From an uncultured Collinsella sp. (GTDB taxonomy: Bacteria; Actinomycetota; Coriobacteriia; Coriobacteriales; Coriobacteriaceae), in assembly GCA_902478945.1 (NCBI GenBank), contig CABSMX010000058.1, positions 1-13,104 of the forward strand: a DNA stretch of 13,104 bases. The letters are read 5' to 3'. The translations under genes were made by a program, and so were the position numbers. How positions within the stretch are numbered: the first letter of the stretch is position 1; each line of letters starts with the position of its first letter. Of the stretch, positions 6,219 to 13,056 are shown piece by piece. Below the pieces are notes generated by a model. The model did not search any database, was not told the origin of the DNA, and saw only the letters and a list, made by a program, of their open reading frames with translations.

Positions 6219-6674
6219 CTAGTCGTCGGCCCGCGCCGCCGAGAGCAAGGCACCCAAATCGGCCCGAATCGCCTCCGCCTTGTTTCCGAGCTGCAACGGG
6301 GCCGAGTCGCCCGAGATGTTTACGCTCAGCAGGTGCGCATCCGGCAGCTTTGCGGTCATGCTCCAGAACGGGAGCGTGATGATGCCGGGGGCCATCTCGC
6401 CCACGCCGAGCTCCAGCAACAGCACGCGGCCAGCTCCGCGCTCGCGCATGAAACGCTCGTATCGTTCGAGACTCTCGCGCCATACCGTGCCCAGCAAAAA
6501 CGTGTCGTCTCGCACCCACGGCACAAGCTGCCAGCCGCAGTGCGGGCATCGGGGGACATCCTCGCTGCGGATCTCGAAGCCCGCACTGCCCACGTGGTTG
6601 TAATGATTGGCGTGAAGGCGGCCGTTGGAAAGAAACTCATTTCCGTGGGGAAGAATCTTCTCGGTGAGTAAAGC
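6219..6674 (-). pseudogene. Sir2-family NAD-dependent deacylase, C-terminal fragment
   Basis: The frame encodes VPRCPHCGWQLVPWVRDDTF, then a segment with LLLELGVGEMAPGIITLPFW and ending SMTAKLPDAHLLSVN. This is the zinc-finger tail and C-terminal Rossmann half of the Sir2-like (SirTM-related) proteins of gut bacteria ('iPrCP.CG..l..wvRdDtFleg..w......Y..fl......l.lElGvGemtP.ii.lPFw.mT'). The longest frame with a start codon is 124 residues from a GTG at 6593; the frame stays open to 6674 without a good start. The NAD-binding Gly-rich loop, the catalytic His and the first CxxC of the zinc site are all missing, while a full protein needs about 280 residues. It is therefore a decayed remnant and cannot deacylate. 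Confidence 0.65.
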
Positions 6675-6698
6675 TCATCGGAGCGGGGATAGAGCTTT
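6670..6698 (-). terminator. Possible terminator of the surface protein gene
   Basis: AAAGCTC and GAGCTTT (7-bp arms, 15-base loop with a further ATC/GAT pairing) lie 24 bases beyond the surface-protein stop. The minus-strand sequence after the stem is only weakly T-rich, so efficiency is uncertain. Confidence 0.4.
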
Positions 6699-6721
6699 GT
6701 CTGCGAGGTACGAAATGCTGA

Positions 6722-7642
6722 CTAGCGGTTGCGACGCCTTGTTGCGGAAATGCCAACTGCCACAACTACGCCACCGGCAACACTCAGGGCGACTGCCATC
6801 GCACCGTTGTCGCCTGTCGCGGGTAGGGTGGTCCCGGCTGGTTTAACCGCCGCTACTGCCTTGGTGGAAACGGGATTTGCCGCGGGCTTTTCTGCCTTGG
6901 GCTGCGGTGTGGGCTCGGGCTTGGTTTCCGGTTCGGGTTTAACCTCTGGGTTCGGCTTAACGTCAGGGCTGGGCTCGGGATCGGTCACGTCGGTTGCAAT
7001 CAAGTGCACGTCGCTGTCGAAGACGTAGCGGATGTAGTAATCGTGCCGCGTTTCGCGCATAATCCCCTGCCCGCTGTCGAAGTCACGGTCAACGTGTGTG
7101 CCAAGGTAGGTTGAGCTGTTGAGGTCCAGCCTGTAAGGGATTTGGTCGTCGGCGTAACTGCCTGTAAAGACTACGGTTGCTCTAACGTGATTGTCAATCA
7201 TGGTCAGGGCAATAGAGACGCTGGCCTCTTTGGGGTTCTCGGTTTTTATAAGGCTTTCGGTATCGGTGTCGATCTTGAAGAGATGGACGGTGTCGTTAAA
7301 CCCGTAGATGAAGTCCTCGGGTTTGTCGGGAAAATCGTATACAAGAGCCTCGTTCTGGACCAACTCGAAAGCAGGGGGTAGCTCCAAATCGTAGTAATGA
7401 TCGATGGGGGTGGTTGCTGTGAGGCTGCCTTCCGCGTTGACTTCGTCGCAGGTGATGGGTGCTGCGACATCGGGTTCGGGTATTTCGGTCGCCAGTGCTG
7501 CGCAGGGTAGCAAAAGCTGCCCTGCCATAAGAATGCTTACTCCGAAGGCGACGACTCTGGCGCCTGCATGAAGCTTGACGTTGCGGATAGACAGGTCAGT
7601 GCGTTTGTTATGGGTTTGCGGTGCAACATGCTGTCCATACAT
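6722..7642 (-). CDS. LPXTG cell-wall anchored surface protein
   Basis: This 306-residue exported protein has, in order, an unusually long charged leader (1-29), a hydrophobic signal core (30-50) with a likely cleavage after ALA at 49-51, and a unique domain of about 165 residues (52-217). A proline-rich stalk follows (221-250), built from variants of PEPxxKPxP (DPEPSPDVKPNPEVKPEP, then ETKPEPTPQP), then an Ala-rich linker. It ends with a sortase motif LPATG (273-277), a membrane helix (279-301) and an RRRNR tail. It would be linked to peptidoglycan by sortase A and face outward. The unique domain is acidic and beta-rich by composition, and I do not recognise a family; adhesion is a guess. AAGGAG is seven bases before the ATG. 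The gene is visibly less GC-rich than the ABC and topoisomerase genes, hinting at transfer. Confidence 0.85.
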   Translation of the reverse strand: MYGQHVAPQTHNKRTDLSIRNVKLHAGARVVAFGVSILMAGQLLLPCAALATEIPEPDVAAPITCDEVNAEGSLTATTPIDHYYDLELPPAFELVQNEALVYDFPDKPEDFIYGFNDTVHLFKIDTDTESLIKTENPKEASVSIALTMIDNHVRATVVFTGSYADDQIPYRLDLNSSTYLGTHVDRDFDSGQGIMRETRHDYYIRYVFDSDVHLIATDVTDPEPSPDVKPNPEVKPEPETKPEPTPQPKAEKPAANPVSTKAVAAVKPAGTTLPATGDNGAMAVALSVAGGVVVAVGISATRRRNR

Positions 7643-7839
7643 AAGGCGCTCCTTGTTCGTAGGCCGGTTTCCGTGGGTCTATATTGCGCTTGCCCGATTC
7701 GGCCAGGCTCATACACGCGAACGCTCATGCGAGCAGGAGAAGGCTCTAGTTTATTTTCCCACAGTCGACACTCTGCGGCCAACGATTTGCTGTTCAATTC
7801 TCGGAGAGACAATCAAGACAGTCGAGGAGTTATTAGGCA
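7643..7839. other. Divergent intergenic region between surface protein and flavoprotein
   Basis: About 200 bases without a convincing gene; frames crossing it lack ribosome binding sites or family resemblance. It must hold the promoters of the leftward surface protein and the rightward flavoprotein. On the minus strand TATAGA (inside CAATATAGACC) is a possible -10, but I find no good -35. Confidence 0.4.
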
Positions 7840-7965
7840 ATGAGATTGCGTCTAGAGAACACGAACAGAGATGTCTTCTACAGACGACTGAATAGCTCCA
7901 TCCGTTTTGGTTACAACGAAATGTGTGCCGCGCGCCTGCGGCATGAAGGAGGGAGATTCCTATGA
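7840..7965 (+). CDS. Small 41-residue ORF coupled to the flavoprotein gene (tentative)
   Basis: ATG at 7840 has GAGGAG upstream (ten-base gap) and the frame runs to a TGA that overlaps the flavoprotein ATG (ATGA). The product begins MRLRLENTNRDVFYRRLNSS and is basic and Arg-rich, with no recognised family. The overlap suggests translational coupling, either as a leader peptide or a tiny protein, but a chance frame is quite possible. Confidence 0.25.
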   Translation: MRLRLENTNRDVFYRRLNSSIRFGYNEMCAARLRHEGGRFL

Positions 7966-8492
7966 ATATCGTTGTATTGAGTGGTAGCCCGCGCAAGGGC
8001 GCCAATACCGACACCATGGCCGAGGCGTTTGCCGAGACCGCGCGCGAGACCGGCCACACAGTCGAGGTCATCCGCGTTGCCAGCAAGAAGATCGCTGGTT
8101 GTCTGGGATGCCAGTACTGCTTTACCCATGAGGGCGCCTGCGTGCAGAAGGATGACATGGCCGACGTGATCGAGTCGCTGAAAGGCGCCGATATGGTTGT
8201 CTTCGCTTCGCCCATCTACTGGTTTGATATCACTGCGCAGGAGAAGGCCGCCATCGACCGCCTGTACGCTTTCGGTGCTACGGGCTTCCCGTTCACCAAG
8301 ACGGCCCTTTTGCTCGATAGCCACAGCGAGGGCGTCTATGATGCGGCGATTGCTATGTACAAGTCCACATGCGCGTACTGCAAGTGGGAGGACCAGGGCA
8401 TTGTCACCATCAGCGGTATGACCGAGCGCGACAGCATGGCCTCCTCGCCCAAGTTGGAAGAGGTGCGAGAGCTCGCTCGCAAGCTCTCTTAA
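7962..8492 (+). CDS. Flavodoxin-family NAD(P)H oxidoreductase with a 4-Cys cluster motif
   Basis: This 176-residue flavoprotein shows the FMN phosphate loop SGSPRKGANTDTM (7-19), a Cys cluster GCLGCQYC....GAC (Cys47, Cys50, Cys53, Cys60; CX2CX2CX6C), DDM (64-66), and the isoalloxazine loop FASPIYWFDI (81-90). The compact Cys motif matches that of iron-sulfur flavoproteins (ISF), which pass electrons between a 4Fe-4S cluster and FMN, although many gut NADPH-dependent FMN reductases share only part of it. Two more Cys lie at 137 and 140 (CAYC). The ATG has AAGGAGG eight bases upstream. It stands alone on the plus strand, with a convergent ATPase gene downstream. Role: probable reduction of small electrophiles or a redox partner; substrate unknown. 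Confidence 0.88.
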   Translation: MNIVVLSGSPRKGANTDTMAEAFAETARETGHTVEVIRVASKKIAGCLGCQYCFTHEGACVQKDDMADVIESLKGADMVVFASPIYWFDITAQEKAAIDRLYAFGATGFPFTKTALLLDSHSEGVYDAAIAMYKSTCAYCKWEDQGIVTISGMTERDSMASSPKLEEVRELARKLS

Positions 8493-8504
8493 GGCAAGAA
8501 GAGT

Positions 8505-8569
8505 GCATGGCAATCGGTGTTGGTGGAAATGCTTGCAATCCTTATCAAGAGGAATGCTGATTGCCATGC
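8505..8569. repeat. 11-bp perfect inverted repeat between convergent genes
   Basis: GCATGGCAATC (8505-8515) and GATTGCCATGC (8559-8569) are perfect complements around a 43-base loop, midway between the convergent flavoprotein and ATPase genes. There is no T-tract on either side, so intrinsic termination is doubtful. The loop side encodes a 17-residue frame, MAIGVGGNACNPYQEEC (8507-8560), whose ATG lies inside the left arm; its ribosome binding site is weak, so I do not call it a gene. Confidence 0.5.
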
Positions 8570-8599
8570 GTTGATGCTTCCGCGGACAATTCCGGCGTG

Positions 8600-9694
8600 C
8601 TAAAACGCCTTCTCGTTCAAGAATTCCCTGAACGCGGGAATGTCAAAGTCAACGAGACCACGCCCGCGCTCTCCAATGACGCCGTCCTCCAGGAGGCGGC
8701 GTTTGTATTGGCTTGCGTAGTTGCTGGCGACGCCCATGCGTTTGGCTATCTCCGAGACCCTGCTGGGGCCAGAATCGGGCAGCATCGCGAGCAAAAACTC
8801 AATGTCTTTATCGGAAAGCTCCCGATAGGTCGTTTCGAGAATGCGATCGCGCAGTTCCATGCGGGCAAGCAGAGAACCCTGTTGGACATCAGATGCGCTG
8901 ATTTTGGGCGAGCTCTCCGAAACATCCCAAGTGCGATATCCGACGAGCTGCATCATGTAGGGGAATCCGTCGACGGCCTTCACAGCATCCTCGAGCGCTT
9001 CTGCTGTGATTGAGCGGCCTCCGGCCTCAACGGTTTTGCGGAATGCGTTTGCAATTTCAACGTCAGTGATTCGTCCTAATTGATGATATTGGGAACGTCT
9101 GAGGAACGAGACGGAATCGTTGCGTAGCAGTGCCGATACTTTGTAGGGTAGTCCTGCCATGAGTAGGGCGACTTTTTTACCTTCGCGCACAAAGTGCTGG
9201 TAAACAGAGGCAAATTGGAGCATTTCATCAAGATCGACGGTGACTTCATCGATGGTGATGAGAAGTCCGATGTCATGTTTTTCGAGTTGCTTAAAGATGC
9301 CATTCATGCGCGTGCGCCAGTTGCCCTGAGCCTCTTGAGCATATGTCCAATCGACGCCCACTGGGCCAATTTGAACACCGTTTATGCGCGCGTGAGGCTG
9401 TGAGAGGTAGCTATCTGCGGCTTCTTTGGTTCGCTCGATAATATCTTCGAGCATGCCTGGCATGGCGGAGACATTTGCTGCGATCCAGCCGTGTTCAAGC
9501 GCCGTTTCTGAAAGGAGCGAGAGAAGCGCCGTCTTGCCCGTTCCCCTTGCGCCAGTAAAAATGGTTGACAGGTTGGGATCTCCCGGGCCGTTGATAAAGC
9601 CACGGTTGATGTCACGCAGGATATGCTCGCGACCCGCTAGAAAGGGAGGGACGCTTCCGAACGTCGGGGTAAAGGGGTTCTTGCTGTACTCCAT
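8600..9694 (-). CDS. AAA+ ATP-binding protein with C-terminal winged helix
   Basis: This is a 364-residue STAND/ORC-like ATPase. It begins MEYSKNPFTPTFGSVPPFLA, then GRE, the typical entry of such proteins. Walker A is GARGTGKT (48-55), Walker B is LLITIDEV (144-151, Asp149 and Glu150), and a sensor-like region follows at RRSQYHQLGRITD (199-211). A lid helix region lies around 215-255 and a C-terminal winged helix-turn-helix around 295-350 (SRVSEIAKRMGVASNYASQY). Such proteins are common in gut Actinobacteria and their function is poorly known; DNA binding with ATP-dependent switching is likely. The ATG at 9694 follows GGAG by five bases. A longer frame to 9748 would translate the upstream direct repeats and is rejected, because their 19-bp period is not a multiple of three. 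Convergent with the flavoprotein gene. Confidence 0.85.
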   Translation of the reverse strand: MEYSKNPFTPTFGSVPPFLAGREHILRDINRGFINGPGDPNLSTIFTGARGTGKTALLSLLSETALEHGWIAANVSAMPGMLEDIIERTKEAADSYLSQPHARINGVQIGPVGVDWTYAQEAQGNWRTRMNGIFKQLEKHDIGLLITIDEVTVDLDEMLQFASVYQHFVREGKKVALLMAGLPYKVSALLRNDSVSFLRRSQYHQLGRITDVEIANAFRKTVEAGGRSITAEALEDAVKAVDGFPYMMQLVGYRTWDVSESSPKISASDVQQGSLLARMELRDRILETTYRELSDKDIEFLLAMLPDSGPSRVSEIAKRMGVASNYASQYKRRLLEDGVIGERGRGLVDFDIPAFREFLNEKAF

Positions 9695-9703
9695 GGTAGC
9701 TCC

Positions 9704-9758
9704 TTTGCAAGTTTTGCTAATATTTGCAAGTTTTGCTAACTTTTGCAAGTTTTGCTAA
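9704..9758 (-). repeat. Three 17-bp direct repeats (19-bp period) at the ATPase start
   Basis: On the minus strand TTAGCAAAACTTGCAAA occurs three times without mismatch (plus-strand 9704-9720, 9723-9739, 9742-9758), separated by two bases that vary. Each unit holds the dyad GCAA-AAC-TTGC. The last copy runs directly into the ribosome binding site (CTTGCAAAGGAG). The regular spacing near two helical turns and the winged helix of the encoded protein suggest iterated operator sites for self-regulation. Confidence 0.8.
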
Positions 9759-9795
9759 CGACTGACCAAAGGGCATCGAAGCAGTGGCGCTGACA

Positions 9796-9844
9796 TTTTT
9801 TACGCAGAAAAATAAGCAGAAATCAATTTATCTGCGTTAAAAAA
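9796..9844. promoter_or_regulatory. AT-rich inverted repeat, probable promoter region of the ATPase
   Basis: TTTTTT-ACGCAGA (9796-9808) and TCTGCGT-T-AAAAAA (9831-9844) form a 13-bp dyad with one extra base and a 22-base spacer. The T-runs lie outside in the wrong order for a terminator on either strand. On the minus strand a -35-like TTGATT (9821-9826) with a -10-like AAAA-rich stretch near 9797-9803 is the best promoter candidate for the ATPase gene. The dyad is seen; the promoter is inference. Confidence 0.4.
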
Positions 9845-9850
9845 TAGTTG

Positions 9851-9904
9851 AGAAGAAAAACGACGAGTCCCGGGCGCAACGCCGTTGCGTTCCGGGCCTC
9901 GTCG
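9851..9904 (-). terminator. Strong rho-independent terminator of the topoisomerase operon
   Basis: On the minus strand CGACGAG...CTCGTCG, CCGG.../...CCGG and CGCAACG/CGTTGCG build one long stem (9861-9904), followed by TTTTTCTTCT (9851-9860). It lies 37 bases after the topoisomerase A-subunit stop and ends that operon. Confidence 0.92.
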
Positions 9905-9940
9905 CTTTGCGAAGTATCTAACGATCTCGTTGCCGTCGTC

Positions 9941-12181
9941 CTAGTCAAACAGACTCGGCATGTCGTTTTCCTTCATGAGGGCACCGGCTGAGGGGAGGCT
10001 CTGCGCGGTGAACTTCTCGGCCGAGACGCCGGCGCCAAGGATTTCCTCGGTCGTGCCGATGGTGGTGACCGAGCGGCCCTTCTTGGCTGTAAAGGCCTGG
10101 ACGCCCTGCGTGTTGGTGGTCGTCTTGGTCTTGAGCAGCGACGTGTTGAAGTTCATCAAACGATAGTCGCTCGAGACCAGCGCGATGTCGCGATCTTCCT
10201 TGAGTACCTGGGCATACAGCAGCTTGCTGCCACCGTAAATGGCGTTCTTGAGGCGCTTGCGGTTGGTCTTGGTGACGTATCCAGAAAGCGCGACGCGCAC
10301 CACGCGGCCGTTCTCAAAGACAAACAGCACGTCGGCCTTGTAATCCTCGGGGTCGATGACCCAGATGACGCTCTCGTCGGGTTCCATCTCGAGATCGGTC
10401 GGCAGGTACGAGCCCAGCTGTGCCGACTTGGTATCCTCAAACGCCGCGACTTTGCACTTATACACCTGGCTCTTGTTGGTAAACACGAGCAGCTCGTGCG
10501 TATTGGAGGACGGGAACTCGATAAAGGGTTTGTCACCGTCCTTGTACTTGAGCGTGGTCGCCTTCTTGAGCACGCGGTCCGTCATCTTCTTAAGATAGCC
10601 ATCGCGCGAGAGCATGATGGTAACCGGGTACTCCTCGACCTCGGGCTCCAAGCTTACCTCGATAACCTCGTGGGGCTCAATCCTGCCCGTGCGGCGCGGC
10701 ATCACGTACTTCTTGTTGATCGCGGCCAGCTCGTCGCTGATGACCTTCTTGATGTTCTCCTCGCTGGAAAGGATCTCCTCAAGCTCGGCAATCTCGCCCT
10801 CAAGCTTGGCAATGTCCTTGGTGCGGTTGAGGATGTACTCCTCGTTGATGTTGCGGAGCTTAAGCTCGGCAACAAACTCGGCCTGGGTCTCGTCGATGTC
10901 GAAACCCTTCATAAGGTTGGGCACGACCTCGGCTTCGAGCTTGGTGCCGCGGATGATGGCGATGGCCTTGTCGATGTCGAGCAAGATCGCCTCGAGGCCG
11001 TGCAGCAGGTGCAGGCGCTCGGACTTTTTGCCCAGGTCAAAGTTAATGCGGCGACGCGTGGACTCAATACGCCACTTGACCCACTCGTGCAGAATCTGGC
11101 GCACGCCCATAACGCGAGGGTAACCATCGACCAGCACGTTGAAGTTGCACGAGAACGAATCCTGCAGCGTGGTCGTGCGATAGAGCTTGGCCATGAGCTT
11201 GTCGGGGTCGACACCGCGCTTAAGGTCGATGGCGATGCGCAAACCCGAGAGGTCGGTTTCGTCGCGGATATCAGCAATCTCCTTGACCTTGCCCTCTTTG
11301 GAGAGCTTGACGATGCGCTCGATGATGACATCGGTCTTGGTGGTGTAGGGGATCTCGTAGACCTCGATAATGCGCTCTTCGGGAATCCAGCGCCAACGGG
11401 AGCGGATTTGGAAGCTGCCAAGACCGGTCTCGATAATCTTTTCCATCTCCTCGCGGCGGTAGATGATCTCGCCGCCGGTCGAGAAGTCGGGCATGGGCAT
11501 GTACTCGAGCAGGTCGCAGTCGGGATCCTTGAGGTAATGCATCGTGGCAGTACAGACCTCGTTGAGGTTGAAACCGCAGATGTCGGACGCCATGGCGACG
11601 CCGATGCCCTTATTGGCCGAGACAAGGATGTTAGGGAACGTTGTGGGCAGCAGGCGCGGCTCCTTCATGGCGCCGTCGTAGCTGTCGACGAAGTCGACCG
11701 GGTCCTTGTCGATGTCCTTGAAGATCTCGGCGCTGATGGGGGAGAGCTTGGCTTCGGTATAACGCGAGGCGGCGTAGCTCAGGTCGCCCGAATAGTACTT
11801 GCCAAAGTTGCCCTTCGACTCAACGAAGGGGGCGAGCAGCGCCTCGTTGCCGGTGGCCAGGCGCACCATCGTCTCGTAGATCGCGGCGTCGCCGTGCGGG
11901 TTGAGCTTCATGGTCTGGCCCACGATGTTGGCGCTCTTCTGGCGCTCGCCCTTGAGCAGACCCATCTTGTACATGGTGTAGAGCAGTTTGCGGTGCGAGG
12001 GCTTAAAGCCGTCAATCTCGGGGAACGCACGCGAGACGTTGACGCTCATGGCGTAGGGCATGTAGTTGACCTCGAGCGTCTGCGTGATCGGCTGGTCGGT
12101 GACCTCTGAGTGCAGGCCGATAACGTTCTCGGCGTTGACCTGCTTTTTCTTTGGCTGGTTCTTCGTCTTCTTCTTTGCCAC
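9941..12181 (-). CDS. parC: Type IIA DNA topoisomerase subunit A (gyrase/topoisomerase IV A-like, divergent)
   Basis: This 746-residue subunit cleaves and rejoins DNA in the type IIA enzyme. A Lys-rich head (1-14) is followed by the winged-helix breakage domain: KPSHRKLLYTM (60-70), KSANIVGQTM (82-91), NPHGDAAIYETMVRLA (94-109) and the active site AASRYTEAKL, with catalytic Tyr141 beside Arg140. The tower and coiled-coil region (about 380-500) and a beta-pinwheel-like C-terminal domain (about 520-730) follow, without a recognisable GyrA box. At the two classic quinolone positions it has Ala99 (Ser83 in E. coli GyrA) and Glu103 (Asp87). The start is GTG with AGAGGA close upstream. The B-subunit gene ends 45 bases before it, so they form one operon closed by the terminator at 9851. 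The symbol parC is by role as a second pair; a standard gyrA is expected elsewhere. Confidence 0.9.
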   Translation of the reverse strand: MAKKKTKNQPKKKQVNAENVIGLHSEVTDQPITQTLEVNYMPYAMSVNVSRAFPEIDGFKPSHRKLLYTMYKMGLLKGERQKSANIVGQTMKLNPHGDAAIYETMVRLATGNEALLAPFVESKGNFGKYYSGDLSYAASRYTEAKLSPISAEIFKDIDKDPVDFVDSYDGAMKEPRLLPTTFPNILVSANKGIGVAMASDICGFNLNEVCTATMHYLKDPDCDLLEYMPMPDFSTGGEIIYRREEMEKIIETGLGSFQIRSRWRWIPEERIIEVYEIPYTTKTDVIIERIVKLSKEGKVKEIADIRDETDLSGLRIAIDLKRGVDPDKLMAKLYRTTTLQDSFSCNFNVLVDGYPRVMGVRQILHEWVKWRIESTRRRINFDLGKKSERLHLLHGLEAILLDIDKAIAIIRGTKLEAEVVPNLMKGFDIDETQAEFVAELKLRNINEEYILNRTKDIAKLEGEIAELEEILSSEENIKKVISDELAAINKKYVMPRRTGRIEPHEVIEVSLEPEVEEYPVTIMLSRDGYLKKMTDRVLKKATTLKYKDGDKPFIEFPSSNTHELLVFTNKSQVYKCKVAAFEDTKSAQLGSYLPTDLEMEPDESVIWVIDPEDYKADVLFVFENGRVVRVALSGYVTKTNRKRLKNAIYGGSKLLYAQVLKEDRDIALVSSDYRLMNFNTSLLKTKTTTNTQGVQAFTAKKGRSVTTIGTTEEILGAGVSAEKFTAQSLPSAGALMKENDMPSLFD

Positions 12182-12226
12182 GATTTCCTCTTGAACTTCT
12201 TATGGGCCGTCGTTATCGATTTGCTG

Positions 12227-13056
12227 TTACTGCAGGTCCAGCTGGTCCAGGTATTCCTTGCCGTGCTCGGAGATATGGCGCTTGCGGCCTGCCTCGTCAT
12301 TGCCCAGCAACAGGTTGAACATGGTCTCCATCTTGGTGACGTCCTCGGGTTCCACCTTGATCAGGCGGCGCGTCTCGGGGTTCATGGTAGTGAGCCACAT
12401 CATGTCCGGGTCGTTCTCACCAAGACCCTTAGAGCGGTTGATGGAACACTTCTGGTCGCCGATCTCCTTGAGGATGCCGTTCTTCTCGAGCTCGGTGTAG
12501 GCAAAGTAGGTCTTCTCTTTGCAGTTGATCTCGTAGAGCGGCGACTCGGCGATATAGACGTAGCCCTCGTCGATAAGCGTGGGCACCAGTCGATAGAGCA
12601 TGGTGAGCACGAGCGTGCGGATGTGGTAACCGTCGACGTCGGCGTCCGTACAGATGATGACCTTGTTCCAGTTGAGGTTGTCCAGGTCAAAGGCGCCGAG
12701 GTTCTTGATGCGCTTGTCCTTGATCTCCACGCCGCAGCCCAGCACACGCATGAGGTCCATGATGATGTCGGACTTAAAGATGCGCGGGTAGTCCTCCTTT
12801 AGGCAGTTGAGGATCTTGCCGCGGACGGGCATAACGCCCTGGAACTCGGCATCGCGCGAGGTGCGAATGGCGCCTGCTGCCGAGTCGCCCTCTACGATGT
12901 AGATCTCGCGGCGGCTCTTGTCCTTGGAGCGGCAGTCGATGAATTTCTGCACGCGGTTGGCCATGTCGGTCTTCTGCTGCAGGTTGGTCTTGATGCTCTG
13001 GCGCGTCTTCTCGGCGTTCTCGCGCGAACGCTTGTTGATGAGCACCTGCTCCATGA
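12227..13056 (-). CDS. parE: Type IIA DNA topoisomerase subunit B, C-terminal part; 5' end lost to adapter
   Basis: The visible 275 residues hold the end of the transducer domain (KRSRENAEKTRQSIKTN) and then the TOPRIM domain: IYIVEGDSAAGA (51-62), PVRGKILN (76-83) and ICTDADVDGYHIRTL (134-148). The C-terminal tail includes KGLGENDPDMMWLTTMNPET (209-228). The acidic Glu55 and the Asp137/Asp139 pair bind the catalytic magnesium. EGDSAAGA instead of the common EGDSAGGS, and KGLGENDPDMMW instead of KGLGEMNPEQLW, mark the divergent second topoisomerase found in gut Coriobacteriia and Firmicutes. The ATG at 13054 is an internal Met, not the start: the ATPase domain (roughly 370 residues) lies past the contig end, which is adapter. 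It pairs with the A subunit downstream. Confidence 0.92.

Noticed and set aside
9695..9748. An N-terminal extension of the AAA ATPase (MQKLAKLANISKTCKGAT)
   Set aside because: It is translation of the 19-bp iterons, whose period is not a multiple of three, and the ATG at 9694 has a proper ribosome binding site.
10496..12109. A 537-codon open frame on the plus strand opposite the topoisomerase A gene
   Set aside because: It is the mirror of a GC-rich, well-conserved gene on the minus strand; the product is a low-complexity Leu/Val/Asp/Gly-rich string with no family pattern or ribosome binding site.
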